DNA from: Clostridium nigeriense
Lineage (GTDB): Bacteria; Bacillota; Clostridia; Clostridiales; Clostridiaceae
Reading direction: 5' to 3'
NCBI RefSeq assembly: GCF_900086595.1
Contig: NZ_LT575472.1
Location: 1,440,542-1,504,541, forward strand
DNA: 64,000 nucleotides
The stretch's first letter is position 1. Every line of letters begins with the position of its first letter. Position numbers and translations under genes: made by a program. Below the pieces are notes generated by a model. It was not told where the DNA came from. It was given only the letters and a program-made list of their open reading frames with translations, and made no database searches. Below, piece by piece: positions 29,346 to 38,000 of this stretch.

Positions 29346-29654
29346 ATGAAAGTAGTAGGAGTAACAGCTTGTCCAACAGGAGTAGCACATACTTATATGG
29401 CTCAAGAGGCTTTAGAAAGAGAATGTAGAAAAAGAGGTTATGATGTAAAGATAGAAACTCAAGGAAGTATCGGTATTGAAAATGAATTAAGCCAAGAAGA
29501 AGTAGATGAAGCAGATATTGTAATAATGGCAGTTGCTGTATTTGTAGAAGGAGAAGAACGCTTTGAAGATAAATTAATTTTAGAAATTGATGTAAACGAT
29601 GCTATTTCAAAAACTGCTGAAGTTATTGATAAGGCTGAGAAATTAGTAGGATAA
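29346..29654 (+). CDS. PTS fructose-type EIIB protein
   Basis: This 102-residue EIIB of the fructose family has the phosphocysteine at the N-terminus in VGVTACPTGVAHTYMAQEAL, followed by the IETQGSIG strand. The length is that of a free-standing IIB, and AGGAGG precedes the ATG. It transfers phosphate from the adjacent IIA to the sugar carried by the IIC encoded 17 bases downstream. Confidence 0.93.
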   Translation: MKVVGVTACPTGVAHTYMAQEALERECRKRGYDVKIETQGSIGIENELSQEEVDEADIVIMAVAVFVEGEERFEDKLILEIDVNDAISKTAEVIDKAEKLVG

Positions 29655-29671
29655 TGAGGGGGATTAAGATA

Positions 29672-30718
29672 ATGGAAAAGTCTAAGAAAATATTGAAAGA
29701 GATACAAAAAGCTCTTTTAAGTGGTGTATCATTTATGATGCCAGCCGTTGTAGCAGGGGGATTGATGTTAGCAATTTCGCTTGCAACAGGAGAAAAAGCT
29801 GAGGGTGGAATAGCTATAACTAACCAGTTTATGTCTAATATTAATGTATTAGGTAAAGCAGCATTTGCGATGATGATACCAATATTAGCTGGATATATAG
29901 CTTACACAATTGCTGGTAAGCCTGGTCTAGCACCTGGTATGATTCTTGGGTATTTAGCAAATAATGCAATTGGAGAAAATGGAGCAAAATCAGGTTTCTT
30001 AGGAGCTATGTTGCTTGGTATAGTAGCTGGATATATGGTTAAGTGGATTAAGGGATTTAAAGTTCCCAAAACTATTAAAACCATTATGCCAATATTAATA
30101 ATTCCTACTGTTACTGTATTTGTAATAGGGGTTGTTTATATATATTTAATAGCTGAACCACTAGCAGCATTAATGAATAATTTAACTATTTTCTTAGGAA
30201 ATATGAATGGGACAAATAAAGTATTGTTAGCAATTTGTATTGGTTGTATGAATGCTTTAGATATGGGGGGACCTGTAACAAAAGCAGTTTCTATGTTTAC
30301 ATTAGCTTTAATGAACGAAGGGGTTTATGAGCCAAATGGTATGTTCCGTATAACAGTTGCAATTCCTCCAATTGGTATATTTTTAGCAACAATGATATTT
30401 AGAAATAAATTTACTCAAGGAGATAGAGAGGCTGGTTTAGCAGCTGGCATAATGGGGTGTATAGGTATTACTGAAGGGGCTATACCATTTGCAGTAAGTG
30501 ACTTTAAGAGAGTAATTCCATCTACTATGGTAGGTGCTTCTGTTGGAGCTATTATAGGGGCTATTGGAGGAGTAAAATGTTATGTTCCTCATGGTGGATT
30601 TATAGTTTTACCAGTTGTAGAACAAAAGTTATGGTTTATAGCAGCTATAATTATTGGGTCAATAGTTACAGCATTAATGTTAGGTTTATTAAAGCCAAAT
30701 ATTGAAAAGATAGACTAG
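29672..30718 (+). CDS. PTS fructose-type EIIC permease
   Basis: This 348-residue membrane permease of the fructose PTS family opens with LLSGVSFMMPAVVAGGLMLA and contains GYIAYTIAGKPGLAPGMILG near residue 85. NALDMGGPVTKAVSMF is near 195 and the late GITEGAIPFA near 265; these last two are family sugar-pathway motifs. The ATG at 29672 follows GAGGGGGA; the ATG at 29654 overlaps the IIB stop and precedes that ribosome binding site. The sugar is unknown. The only metabolic genes in the locus are a KDPG-type aldolase and a phosphofructokinase, so it may not be fructose. Confidence 0.9.
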   Translation: MEKSKKILKEIQKALLSGVSFMMPAVVAGGLMLAISLATGEKAEGGIAITNQFMSNINVLGKAAFAMMIPILAGYIAYTIAGKPGLAPGMILGYLANNAIGENGAKSGFLGAMLLGIVAGYMVKWIKGFKVPKTIKTIMPILIIPTVTVFVIGVVYIYLIAEPLAALMNNLTIFLGNMNGTNKVLLAICIGCMNALDMGGPVTKAVSMFTLALMNEGVYEPNGMFRITVAIPPIGIFLATMIFRNKFTQGDREAGLAAGIMGCIGITEGAIPFAVSDFKRVIPSTMVGASVGAIIGAIGGVKCYVPHGGFIVLPVVEQKLWFIAAIIIGSIVTALMLGLLKPNIEKID

Positions 30719-30745
30719 TAATATGATAAAAAGAAGGTGTTTTAA

Positions 30746-31399
30746 ATGAAAAAAGATGTAGTTAAATTTATAGAAGAAAATAAAATTATAGCAATATGTA
30801 GGGGATTATATGGAGAAAAATTATTACAATTAGTCGAAGCGTTATATAAAGGTGGAGTGAAGTTAGTTGAAGTTACATTTGATCAAAATGATTGTAACTG
30901 CCTAGAAAAGACTTCAGAAGCTATAAGAATGTTAAATTCAAAGTTTAATGGTAAAATAAAAGTTGGAGCAGGAACTGTTATTACTTCGGAACAAGTGTTT
31001 GAAGCAAAATCAGCAGGAGCAGAATATATATTATCACCTAATGCGGATATTGATATATTAAAGATTGCAAATGAATTGGATTTAGTAACAATACCAGGAG
31101 CCATGACGCCTACAGAAATATTAGAGGCGCATCATGCGGGAGCAGACTTTATAAAACTATTTCCTGCAGGAACACTAGGATTAAAATATGCAAAGGATTT
31201 ACTAGGTCCTATAAATAATGTTAAATTTATTGCAACTGCAGGTATTACACCAGATAACTTAGGAGAGTTTCTTAAGTTAGGTTTTTCAGGAGCAGGAATA
31301 AGTAGCTATATAACTAATAAGAATATGGTAGAATCGGGAGATTTTGAAATATTAACTGAGCATGCAAAGGAACTAGTTGAAATTGTGAACAAGATTTAG
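30746..31399 (+). CDS. KDPG-type aldolase, second of three copies
   Basis: This 217-residue class I aldolase of the KDPG/KHG family has the Schiff-base lysine in ADFIKLFPAGTLG near residue 137. VEVTFDQ supplies the Glu, KVGAGTVI is near 74, and IATAGITPDNL replaces the usual PTGGV motif, a substrate-side change from copies 1 and 3. It is also unusually rich in cysteine around residue 51 (DQNDCNCLEK). The ATG follows AGAAGGTG, 27 bases after the PTS IIC gene. Its substrate is likely the phosphorylated product of that PTS. Confidence 0.87.
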   Translation: MKKDVVKFIEENKIIAICRGLYGEKLLQLVEALYKGGVKLVEVTFDQNDCNCLEKTSEAIRMLNSKFNGKIKVGAGTVITSEQVFEAKSAGAEYILSPNADIDILKIANELDLVTIPGAMTPTEILEAHHAGADFIKLFPAGTLGLKYAKDLLGPINNVKFIATAGITPDNLGEFLKLGFSGAGISSYITNKNMVESGDFEILTEHAKELVEIVNKI

Positions 31400-31431
31400 A
31401 GTATTTATTATAGCAGAAGAGGAGAGTTGAA

Positions 31432-32658
31432 ATGAAAAGTCTTTTAGTAGCACAATCTGGAGGACCAACAGCTGCGATTAATTCAACTTTAGTTGGTATT
31501 TTAACTTATGCGTACACGCAACAAGAAAAAATAAACAGAGTATATGGTGCGATTAATGGAATAGAAGGTGTTTTAAAAGAAAAATTTATAGATATAACAA
31601 AAAAAGTTAAAGATGTGCAATCAATGGAATTGCTTTGTAATACACCATCTTCTGCACTAGGTTCATGTAGGTATAAGATAAAAAATGAAGATAGGGATAG
31701 TGACACAATTAAAAATATTATAAAGATTTTTAGAAAATACAATATAGGTTATTTCATATATATAGGTGGCAATGATTCTATGGATACTGTTAGCAAGATA
31801 AGTGAATATTGTTATAAAAATAATATAAAAGATATTACTGTAGTAGGAGCACCAAAAACTATAGATAATGATTTAGAGTCAATTGATCATTGTCCAGGTT
31901 TTGGATCAGCTGCAAAATACATTGCCACAACTTTTTCTGAATTAGAACGAGATATAAGTGTTTACGATACTAAATCAGTAACTATAGTAGAAGTTATGGG
32001 GCGCAATGTAGGATGGCTTACAGCAGCATCAGCATTAAGTAGGGAAGCTTCAGGAAGTGGCCCTAATTTAATATATTTATGCGAAAAATATTTTGATATA
32101 AGTAGCTTTTTGAAAGATATAGAAGAAGAGTTAAGTAATAAAAATAATATAATAGTTGCAATAAGTGAAGGAATAAAAGATAAAGATGGAAAGTATATAT
32201 CAGAAATAGTACAAAGTGATTCAATAGATTCTTTTGGACATAAGTATATATCTGGTGCAGGAAAAGTATTGGAGAACATTGTTAGAAAAGAATTAGGGTG
32301 TAAGGTTAGATCAATAGAACTTAATTTAATGCAAAGATGTAGTGGACATATCTTAAGTAAAACAGATATTGAAGAATCAAAACTTTTAGGAATGAAGTCA
32401 TGTCAATGCGCTATTGAAGGTAATACTGGTGTTATGGCAAGTATAGTTAGAAAAGGAAATAATCCATATGAAATCGAATTAACATCAGTTCCAGTTAGTA
32501 AAATAGCTAATAAAGAAAAGAGAGTACCAATAGAATGGATAAATGAAAAGGGGAATTATGTCAAGGAGGAATTGATTGATTATATCTTTCCACTTATTCA
32601 AGGAGAAGTTAAAATTCAATATATTAATGGAATTCCAAAACATATAGCTTTGTATTAA
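31432..32658 (+). CDS. PPi-type phosphofructokinase family protein
   Basis: This 408-residue phosphofructokinase-family enzyme has the active-site segment IGGND (N114, D115) in place of the ATP-type GGDG, and PKTIDND in place of PGTIDND. Both the Asp and the Lys are hallmarks of diphosphate-dependent enzymes. VAQSGGPTAAINST is the N-terminal phosphate loop and EVMGRNVGWLTA is near residue 185. The reaction would be fructose-6-P plus PPi to fructose-1,6-bisphosphate, or a similar sugar phosphate. It is the last gene of the PTS locus and may phosphorylate the imported sugar's monophosphate. A regulatory or divergent role cannot be excluded. Confidence 0.85.
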   Translation: MKSLLVAQSGGPTAAINSTLVGILTYAYTQQEKINRVYGAINGIEGVLKEKFIDITKKVKDVQSMELLCNTPSSALGSCRYKIKNEDRDSDTIKNIIKIFRKYNIGYFIYIGGNDSMDTVSKISEYCYKNNIKDITVVGAPKTIDNDLESIDHCPGFGSAAKYIATTFSELERDISVYDTKSVTIVEVMGRNVGWLTAASALSREASGSGPNLIYLCEKYFDISSFLKDIEEELSNKNNIIVAISEGIKDKDGKYISEIVQSDSIDSFGHKYISGAGKVLENIVRKELGCKVRSIELNLMQRCSGHILSKTDIEESKLLGMKSCQCAIEGNTGVMASIVRKGNNPYEIELTSVPVSKIANKEKRVPIEWINEKGNYVKEELIDYIFPLIQGEVKIQYINGIPKHIALY

Positions 32659-32705
32659 AACTTTATTTTTCATTAATATCTATAAAAATAAAATGCAATT
32701 GTTAT

Positions 32706-32740
32706 AAAAGCTTCGTAGCATATGACTATGAGGCTTTTTT
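32706..32740 (+). terminator. Intrinsic terminator of the fructose-type PTS operon
   Basis: AAGCTTCGTAG pairs with CTATGAGGCTT with two G-U pairs, then six T. Confidence 0.88.
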
Positions 32741-32789
32741 ATTTAAATGGGATTTTTTAAAATAAAACTATATAGTAAAATGATTTCAT

Positions 32790-32831
32790 AACTAAAAGGA
32801 TGATCCTTATAAGTTTAAGAATCATCCTTTT
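32790..32831 (-). terminator. Intrinsic terminator of rplY
   Basis: AAAAGGATGAT at 32794-32804 pairs with ATCATCCTTTT at 32821-32831. It lies just past the rplY stop, and on the minus strand ends in a short T-tract. Confidence 0.8.
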
Positions 32832-32849
32832 TAAATTATAAACTATAAT

Positions 32850-33401
32850 TTAATTAAAATATTGACTACTTACCACTGCTAGCAAAGTTTTAGGGTCGCT
32901 TAAAATTGTTATATCCTGTGGAATAACAATATCTTCAATAAATACCTTATCATCTAACTTCATATCAGATGCATCTAATTCAATAGATTCAGGAATTTTT
33001 TCAACGTCTCCTTGCAAATCTATATATAAATTATGAGTTTCTAATGTAAGTCTTTTAGATTCTAAGAGGTCTTGTCCGATAAATCTAATAGGAATCCTCA
33101 TCTTGATTACTTCATTAGGTTTTATATATTGAAAATCTACGTGAATAATTTCATGTCTTTCATTTTTTTGTACTTCTTTTACAACACAGTTGATTTTTTT
33201 ATCTTCAAGTGAAACTTCTATTATAGATCCACTACTATTTTTTCTAAGCATTCTTCTAAGTTCTGCATTACACATTTTTACTGGTATAGTTTCATCAAGG
33301 AATTCACCATATATTATTCCTGGAATTTGTCCAGTTTTTCTAAGTCTATTTTGATTTTCTTTTACATTTCTTTCATATACCTTAAAGGCTAAATTTGACA
33401 T
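32850..33401 (-). CDS. rplY: 50S ribosomal protein L25 / general stress protein Ctc
   Basis: This 183-residue member of the bacterial L25 (TL5/Ctc) family binds 5S rRNA. The N-terminal domain has RKTGQIPGIIYG near residue 21 and a beta-barrel region NERHEIIHVDFQYI near 82. The C-terminal TL5 extension contains IPIRFIG and LDDKVFIEDIVIPQDI, so this is the long form. The ATG follows AAGGAGG. The gene is transcribed away from the response-regulator gene, and its 5' leader holds a five-codon mini-ORF and a hairpin that may regulate it. Confidence 0.93.
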   Translation of the reverse strand: MSNLAFKVYERNVKENQNRLRKTGQIPGIIYGEFLDETIPVKMCNAELRRMLRKNSSGSIIEVSLEDKKINCVVKEVQKNERHEIIHVDFQYIKPNEVIKMRIPIRFIGQDLLESKRLTLETHNLYIDLQGDVEKIPESIELDASDMKLDDKVFIEDIVIPQDITILSDPKTLLAVVSSQYFN

Positions 33402-33443
33402 TTATAAATACCTCCTTAAATAGCTAATTTAATAAATAATTTA

Positions 33444-33497
33444 TTAAGCTCTATAAAGTTAAGGTAATTACTCTTATAAAACAATAATAGAGCTTAA
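33444..33497 (-). promoter_or_regulatory. Hairpin in the rplY leader
   Basis: TTAAGCTCTAT at 33444-33454 and its perfect complement at 33487-33497 form an 11-base stem with a 32-base loop. It lies about 40 bases upstream of the rplY start, and the stop codon of the leader mini-ORF falls inside one arm. Confidence 0.6.
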
Positions 33498-33511
33498 TCT
33501 AAGCCCCACAT
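33494..33511 (-). CDS. Possible five-codon leader peptide MWGLD before rplY
   Basis: AAGGAGG at 33527-33521 is nine bases before ATG TGG GGC TTA GAT TAA. The ribosome binding site is as good as that of rplY itself and nothing else uses it. Its stop codon overlaps the leader hairpin, so ribosomes here would open the stem. An ATGATG immediately after the SD is an alternative but too close. Confidence 0.45.
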   Translation of the reverse strand: MWGLD

Positions 33512-33832
33512 ATGCATCATCCTCCTTCATATCATTATAATTTTACATAAGAACATCAAAAAAAGCAAATATTGGGAATGTTGTTTTGGCAAATTAAATT
33601 AAGAAAGTTAAGTGAATATCAATTTATATTAAGAAAAATTACAAGAAATCAAATAAAAACCATATTTATTATTAAAATGTGAAATAAGAATAAATATTTT
33701 CAAAAAGTAGTAAATTTTCAATTTTAAAGATGAAATTAAATTTATAGAATAATATTTTCTAAATATTAAAAAAAGTGTAAGATATAGGTATATAGATGTT
33801 TTGATATTATTTAATGGAGGGAAGAGATTGTT

Positions 33833-34954
33833 ATGAGAACTATAATTATTGAAGATGATAATTTAATGTTAGAAGCAGCTAAGTTAATTATAGGGGAAAA
33901 TAAATATTTTAATATTGTAGGAAGTTTTGTTGATGCCAATGAAGCCTTACAAAGATTAAAAGAGTTATCCCCGGAAATTGTTTTTTTAGATATTGAAATG
34001 CCTAGCTTAAGTGGAATTGAAGTATCCAAAAAATTAAAGGAATTTAACAGTAATATACAAATAGTTTTTGTAACAGCTCATGAGAAGTATGCGTTAGATG
34101 CATTTAAGGTTAGCGCAATTGATTATATATTAAAGCCAATAACTAAAGATTCAGTAAATGAAACAGTAAAAAAATTATTAAAATTTAAAGATGGAATAAG
34201 ATTTTTAGAAAAAGAAAAAAATAGGAATAAAATTTGTACATTAGGAGATTTTAAAGTTTATGGGAATAATGAAAATGAAATAATAAAATGGCCAACTGCA
34301 AAGGTTGAAGAATTATTTGCACGTTTTATTGTTGCAAGAGGTAATTCACTTGATAGATGGTATCTTAGTGTACTTTTTTGGCCAGAAGCATCTCCAGAGA
34401 AAGCATTGCACAGCTTACATAATAGTATTTATAGATTAAAGCAAACATTAAAAATAAATAGAATAGAAAACATTGTTTCTTATGAAAAAGGATGTTATAA
34501 AATTGATTTAAATCATTTTGAGTGTGATCTTTGGGAATGTGAAGATTTTATTATGCTAAATTTAGAGTTAAATGATGATAATATAGAAAAATTTGAAAAA
34601 ATTAATAAAATATATAAGGGTAGTTTATTTAGAAATAAAGATTATGTATGGTCTATTGATATAAAAGAGGAGTTAGATAAATTTTTCTTAAATATAGGAA
34701 AAAATATAAGTGAGTATTTTTATAATAAAGAAGAATATTATAAATCGGAAGAAGTTTTAAGAAAACTTTTAAAAGACAATCCATTGGATGAAGACCTAAC
34801 TGATTTAGCCATGAAAAATGATTTTAAGTTTGAAAATAAAATGGGCATAATAAATACTTTTAATGGTTTGAAAAATTATTTAAAGAAAGAATTAAATGTT
34901 TCTCCAAGGAAGTCAACAGAAAAACTTTATTTATATTTAATAAATAATTTGTAA
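33833..34954 (+). CDS. Orphan response regulator with BTAD/SARP-like C-terminal region
   Basis: This 373-residue regulator has an N-terminal receiver domain (about residues 1-120) with acidic E7-D8-D9, phosphoacceptor D53 in FLDIEMP, T in FVTAHEK and K in YILKPI. After a linker comes an OmpR/SARP-like DNA-binding region, with LGDFKVYGNN and LHSLHNSIYRLKQTLKI near 205. A bacterial transcriptional activation (BTAD-like) helical region follows, with RKLLKDNPLDEDL near 305. No histidine kinase gene is adjacent. The next gene is a large LPXTG adhesin 106 bases downstream in the same direction, a plausible target. GGAGGGA precedes the ATG. Confidence 0.85.
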   Translation: MRTIIIEDDNLMLEAAKLIIGENKYFNIVGSFVDANEALQRLKELSPEIVFLDIEMPSLSGIEVSKKLKEFNSNIQIVFVTAHEKYALDAFKVSAIDYILKPITKDSVNETVKKLLKFKDGIRFLEKEKNRNKICTLGDFKVYGNNENEIIKWPTAKVEELFARFIVARGNSLDRWYLSVLFWPEASPEKALHSLHNSIYRLKQTLKINRIENIVSYEKGCYKIDLNHFECDLWECEDFIMLNLELNDDNIEKFEKINKIYKGSLFRNKDYVWSIDIKEELDKFFLNIGKNISEYFYNKEEYYKSEEVLRKLLKDNPLDEDLTDLAMKNDFKFENKMGIINTFNGLKNYLKKELNVSPRKSTEKLYLYLINNL

Positions 34955-35003
34955 AAGAAATTATATTTTCCTTTATAACTTACTTGTGAGTTATTTGTGA
35001 GAA

Positions 35004-35056
35004 TCCTCCTATATAATTATTATTTGATAATAATAATTATGATTTATAATGGAGGA
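35004..35056 (+). promoter_or_regulatory. Leader structure that can bury the adhesin ribosome binding site
   Basis: TCCTCC at 35004-35009 is exactly complementary to the adhesin ribosome binding site GGAGGA at 35051-35056. Between them ATAATTATTATT at 35013-35024 and its perfect complement at 35029-35040 form an inner hairpin. Together they can make a nested fold that hides the start region. Confidence 0.5.
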
Positions 35057-35060
35057 GAAT

Positions 35061-38000
35061 ATGAGAAAATTTAGAAAGCCAGCTTTTTTTATATTAATAA
35101 CAGTAATTTTACAATTATTTTCGGGCATTAGTTATACAGATATAGTAAGAGCTGAAGAAATTAAAGAGTTTAAATTTATTACATCAATTGAATTAACAGA
35201 TTTTAAAGGTAAACCTCTAGGAGAAGAAATAGATAAATCTTCAGAGGTACGTATTAATTTTAATTTTGAAATTCCAAATGTTGAAGATGTAAAGGCCGGG
35301 GAGTTTTTTACTGTTAGGATACCAAAGCAAATAGAGCTTATAAGTGATTTTGATGAAAATCTATCTGATGAAGAGGGGAAAGTTGTTGCTATAGCTCATT
35401 TTAAAAAGGGGGGTCAAATAGATATAGAATTTACTGAATATACTGGAAGTTATTCAAATGTAAAAGGTAATTTTTATTTAAAAACAAAATTTGATAGAAA
35501 TAATATTGGAAATGGGCCTAGTGAAAAAATAGAATTTATTTTATTTGGGCAATCTGAACCAATTGTAATTGAAGTTAAGTTCAAGCAAGATCCAATTCCA
35601 GAAGCTTCTATATCAAAAAAAGGTATTGGTTATGATGGAACTAAAAATGAAATTACATGGAATATTGAATTTAATAAAGAAAATGTTAATGTAAAAAGTG
35701 CAAAAATAATAGATAATATTCCTTTGGGACAAGAGTACATTGAAGGATCAGCCACAATAGATAATGGGGCTGATAAAAGTGGGTTTTTATATGAAGTTGC
35801 CCAAAATGATAGTAGTAAGTCTGGAACACTAACTTATAAATTTGATGAAGAAGTTAATAAAAAACACATAATTTCTTTTAAAACTAGAATAAGTGATATA
35901 AGTGTTTTACCAAAAGAACAAGGTGAAAGCATAAAATTATATAATAAGGCAATCCTTGATATAGATAGTGGAAGTAGGGAGTCAAACGAAGCTTCAGTAA
36001 ATGTTAAGACTAACTATATTGAAAAATATGGTAAATATAATTCAAGTGAAAAAAAGATAGATTGGACTATTAAAGTAAATAACAATGCTTTAGAGATTAA
36101 GAATTTAAAGATAGAAGATGTTATACCAACTGGGTTAGAATTAATAAAAGACTCATTTAAAGTAAATAATGAAGTAAATAATAATTACAATTATAATGAG
36201 ATTAATAAAAAATTAGAGTATACATTTAAGGGAATAATTAATACTCAACAAATAATTAGGTATTCTACTAAAGTTGTAAATGAAAAAGTTTATCAGTCAA
36301 ATGATACTACTAATTTTAAGAATACTGCAACTATAGTTGAAGGATTAGAAGGAAAACCCCATTCAGATGCTACTGTGGGAGTAGTTAGCAATATTTTAAG
36401 AAAAAGTTCTGTAGAGAAATATGATGCGGCAAATCATTATCTAACATGGAAGATAGAGGTTAATAGTAATGAAGTAGAGCTTGTAAATCCAGTAGTAACA
36501 GATAATATACCCGTAGGGCAAAAGTATGTTGATGGAAGTTTTAAAATAGATGGACTAGATGCTGATACTAATAAATTCAAATATGAACCAGCTTTAGAAG
36601 GAATTATAGATAAAACTGGAACTATTACTTATAGTTTTAATGAGACAATTAACAAAAAATATGTCATTACATTTAAAACTGAAATAACTGATAGTAGTAT
36701 TTATGCAGGAAATGTTAGTGAAGAATATAGAAATACTGCAACTATGAATGGAAGTAATATAGATGAAGTTAATAGTACAGCAGAACAAAAAGTTACAAGT
36801 AATGTTATTGATAAACAATCATTAAGTTATAATTATGTAGATAAAGAAATTACTTGGAAGATAATTGTTAATAAAAACAAGACAGACTTAGGAGAAGTAG
36901 TTGTTACTGATAATATTAAAGTAGGACAAGAATATGTTGAAGGTTCTGCAGCTATAAATAATAATGCTGATAATAATGGGTTTGTTTATACAAAGGCAAA
37001 TAAGGATGATAAAGAAAAAACAGGCACTTTAACATATACATTTAAAGATGAAATAAGTGATACTTATGAAATTACTTTTAGAACTAAGGTGACAGATGAT
37101 TCTATTTTTTATACCAATGGGCAAAAGACTATTAATAATAAGGCTGAAATAACAGGTGATGTTATCCCTCCAAATGTATCTACAGAGGCAGAGAGAAAAA
37201 TTGAAAACTCAGTAATTAACAAATCAGCAGATTATGAAAGTGGGAAAGACTATATTGATTGGAATGTAGTAATAAACTCTAATTCAATTTCTATGGGAAA
37301 TGTAATTATTGAAGATGACTTACAAGAAGGGTTAGAGCTAGATACAACATCTATAGTATTATATAAGCAAACGTTAAATGAGGATGGAAGTTTAGTTAAG
37401 GGTTATCCTGTTGAATTAGATGAAAATAGCGTTAAATATGATGTTAATACTAGAAAGTTTATATTTAATTTTCTAGATGAAGTGAATTCACCATATTTAT
37501 TAACTTTTAGAACAAATATTGTAGATAAAAATAAACAACCATTTACTAATACGGTGAATTTTAAAGGAGAAAAAACTAAGGAAGAAAGTACTATAAGCGA
37601 TATTAGAGTAGAATTTCAATCAGGTGGTGGGAGTGCTGTAGGTACAAGAGGTACTATAACTGTAATAAAAGTTGATAAGGATAGAAATAATATAAAGCTT
37701 AAGGGGGCAAAGTTTAATTTATTAGATAAGTACAAAAATATAATAGTTACAGGTGAAACAGATGAAAATGGAAGCTTAATGTTTAATAAAATTAAATTTG
37801 ATATTCCATATTACCTAGAAGAGGTAGCTCCACCAGAAGGGTATATGTTAAATAAGAATAGTATTCATGAGTTCACTATAAAAAGTGTAGATGATAGTAA
37901 AAATATAACTCGTGTTTTTGAAAACAGTATTATTAAAGCTAATTTAGAATTATTAAAATTAGATGAAAATAATATGGCATTAGGGGGAGCAGAATTTACT

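Larger units (their letters stand above)
33402..33832. other. 431-base divergent stretch between rplY and the response-regulator gene
   Basis: The left half is the rplY leader, with a hairpin and a mini-ORF listed separately. The right half, about 33540-33815, is AT-rich with no gene or RNA I can recognise. The two opposing promoters must lie there but are not clear. Confidence 0.65.
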
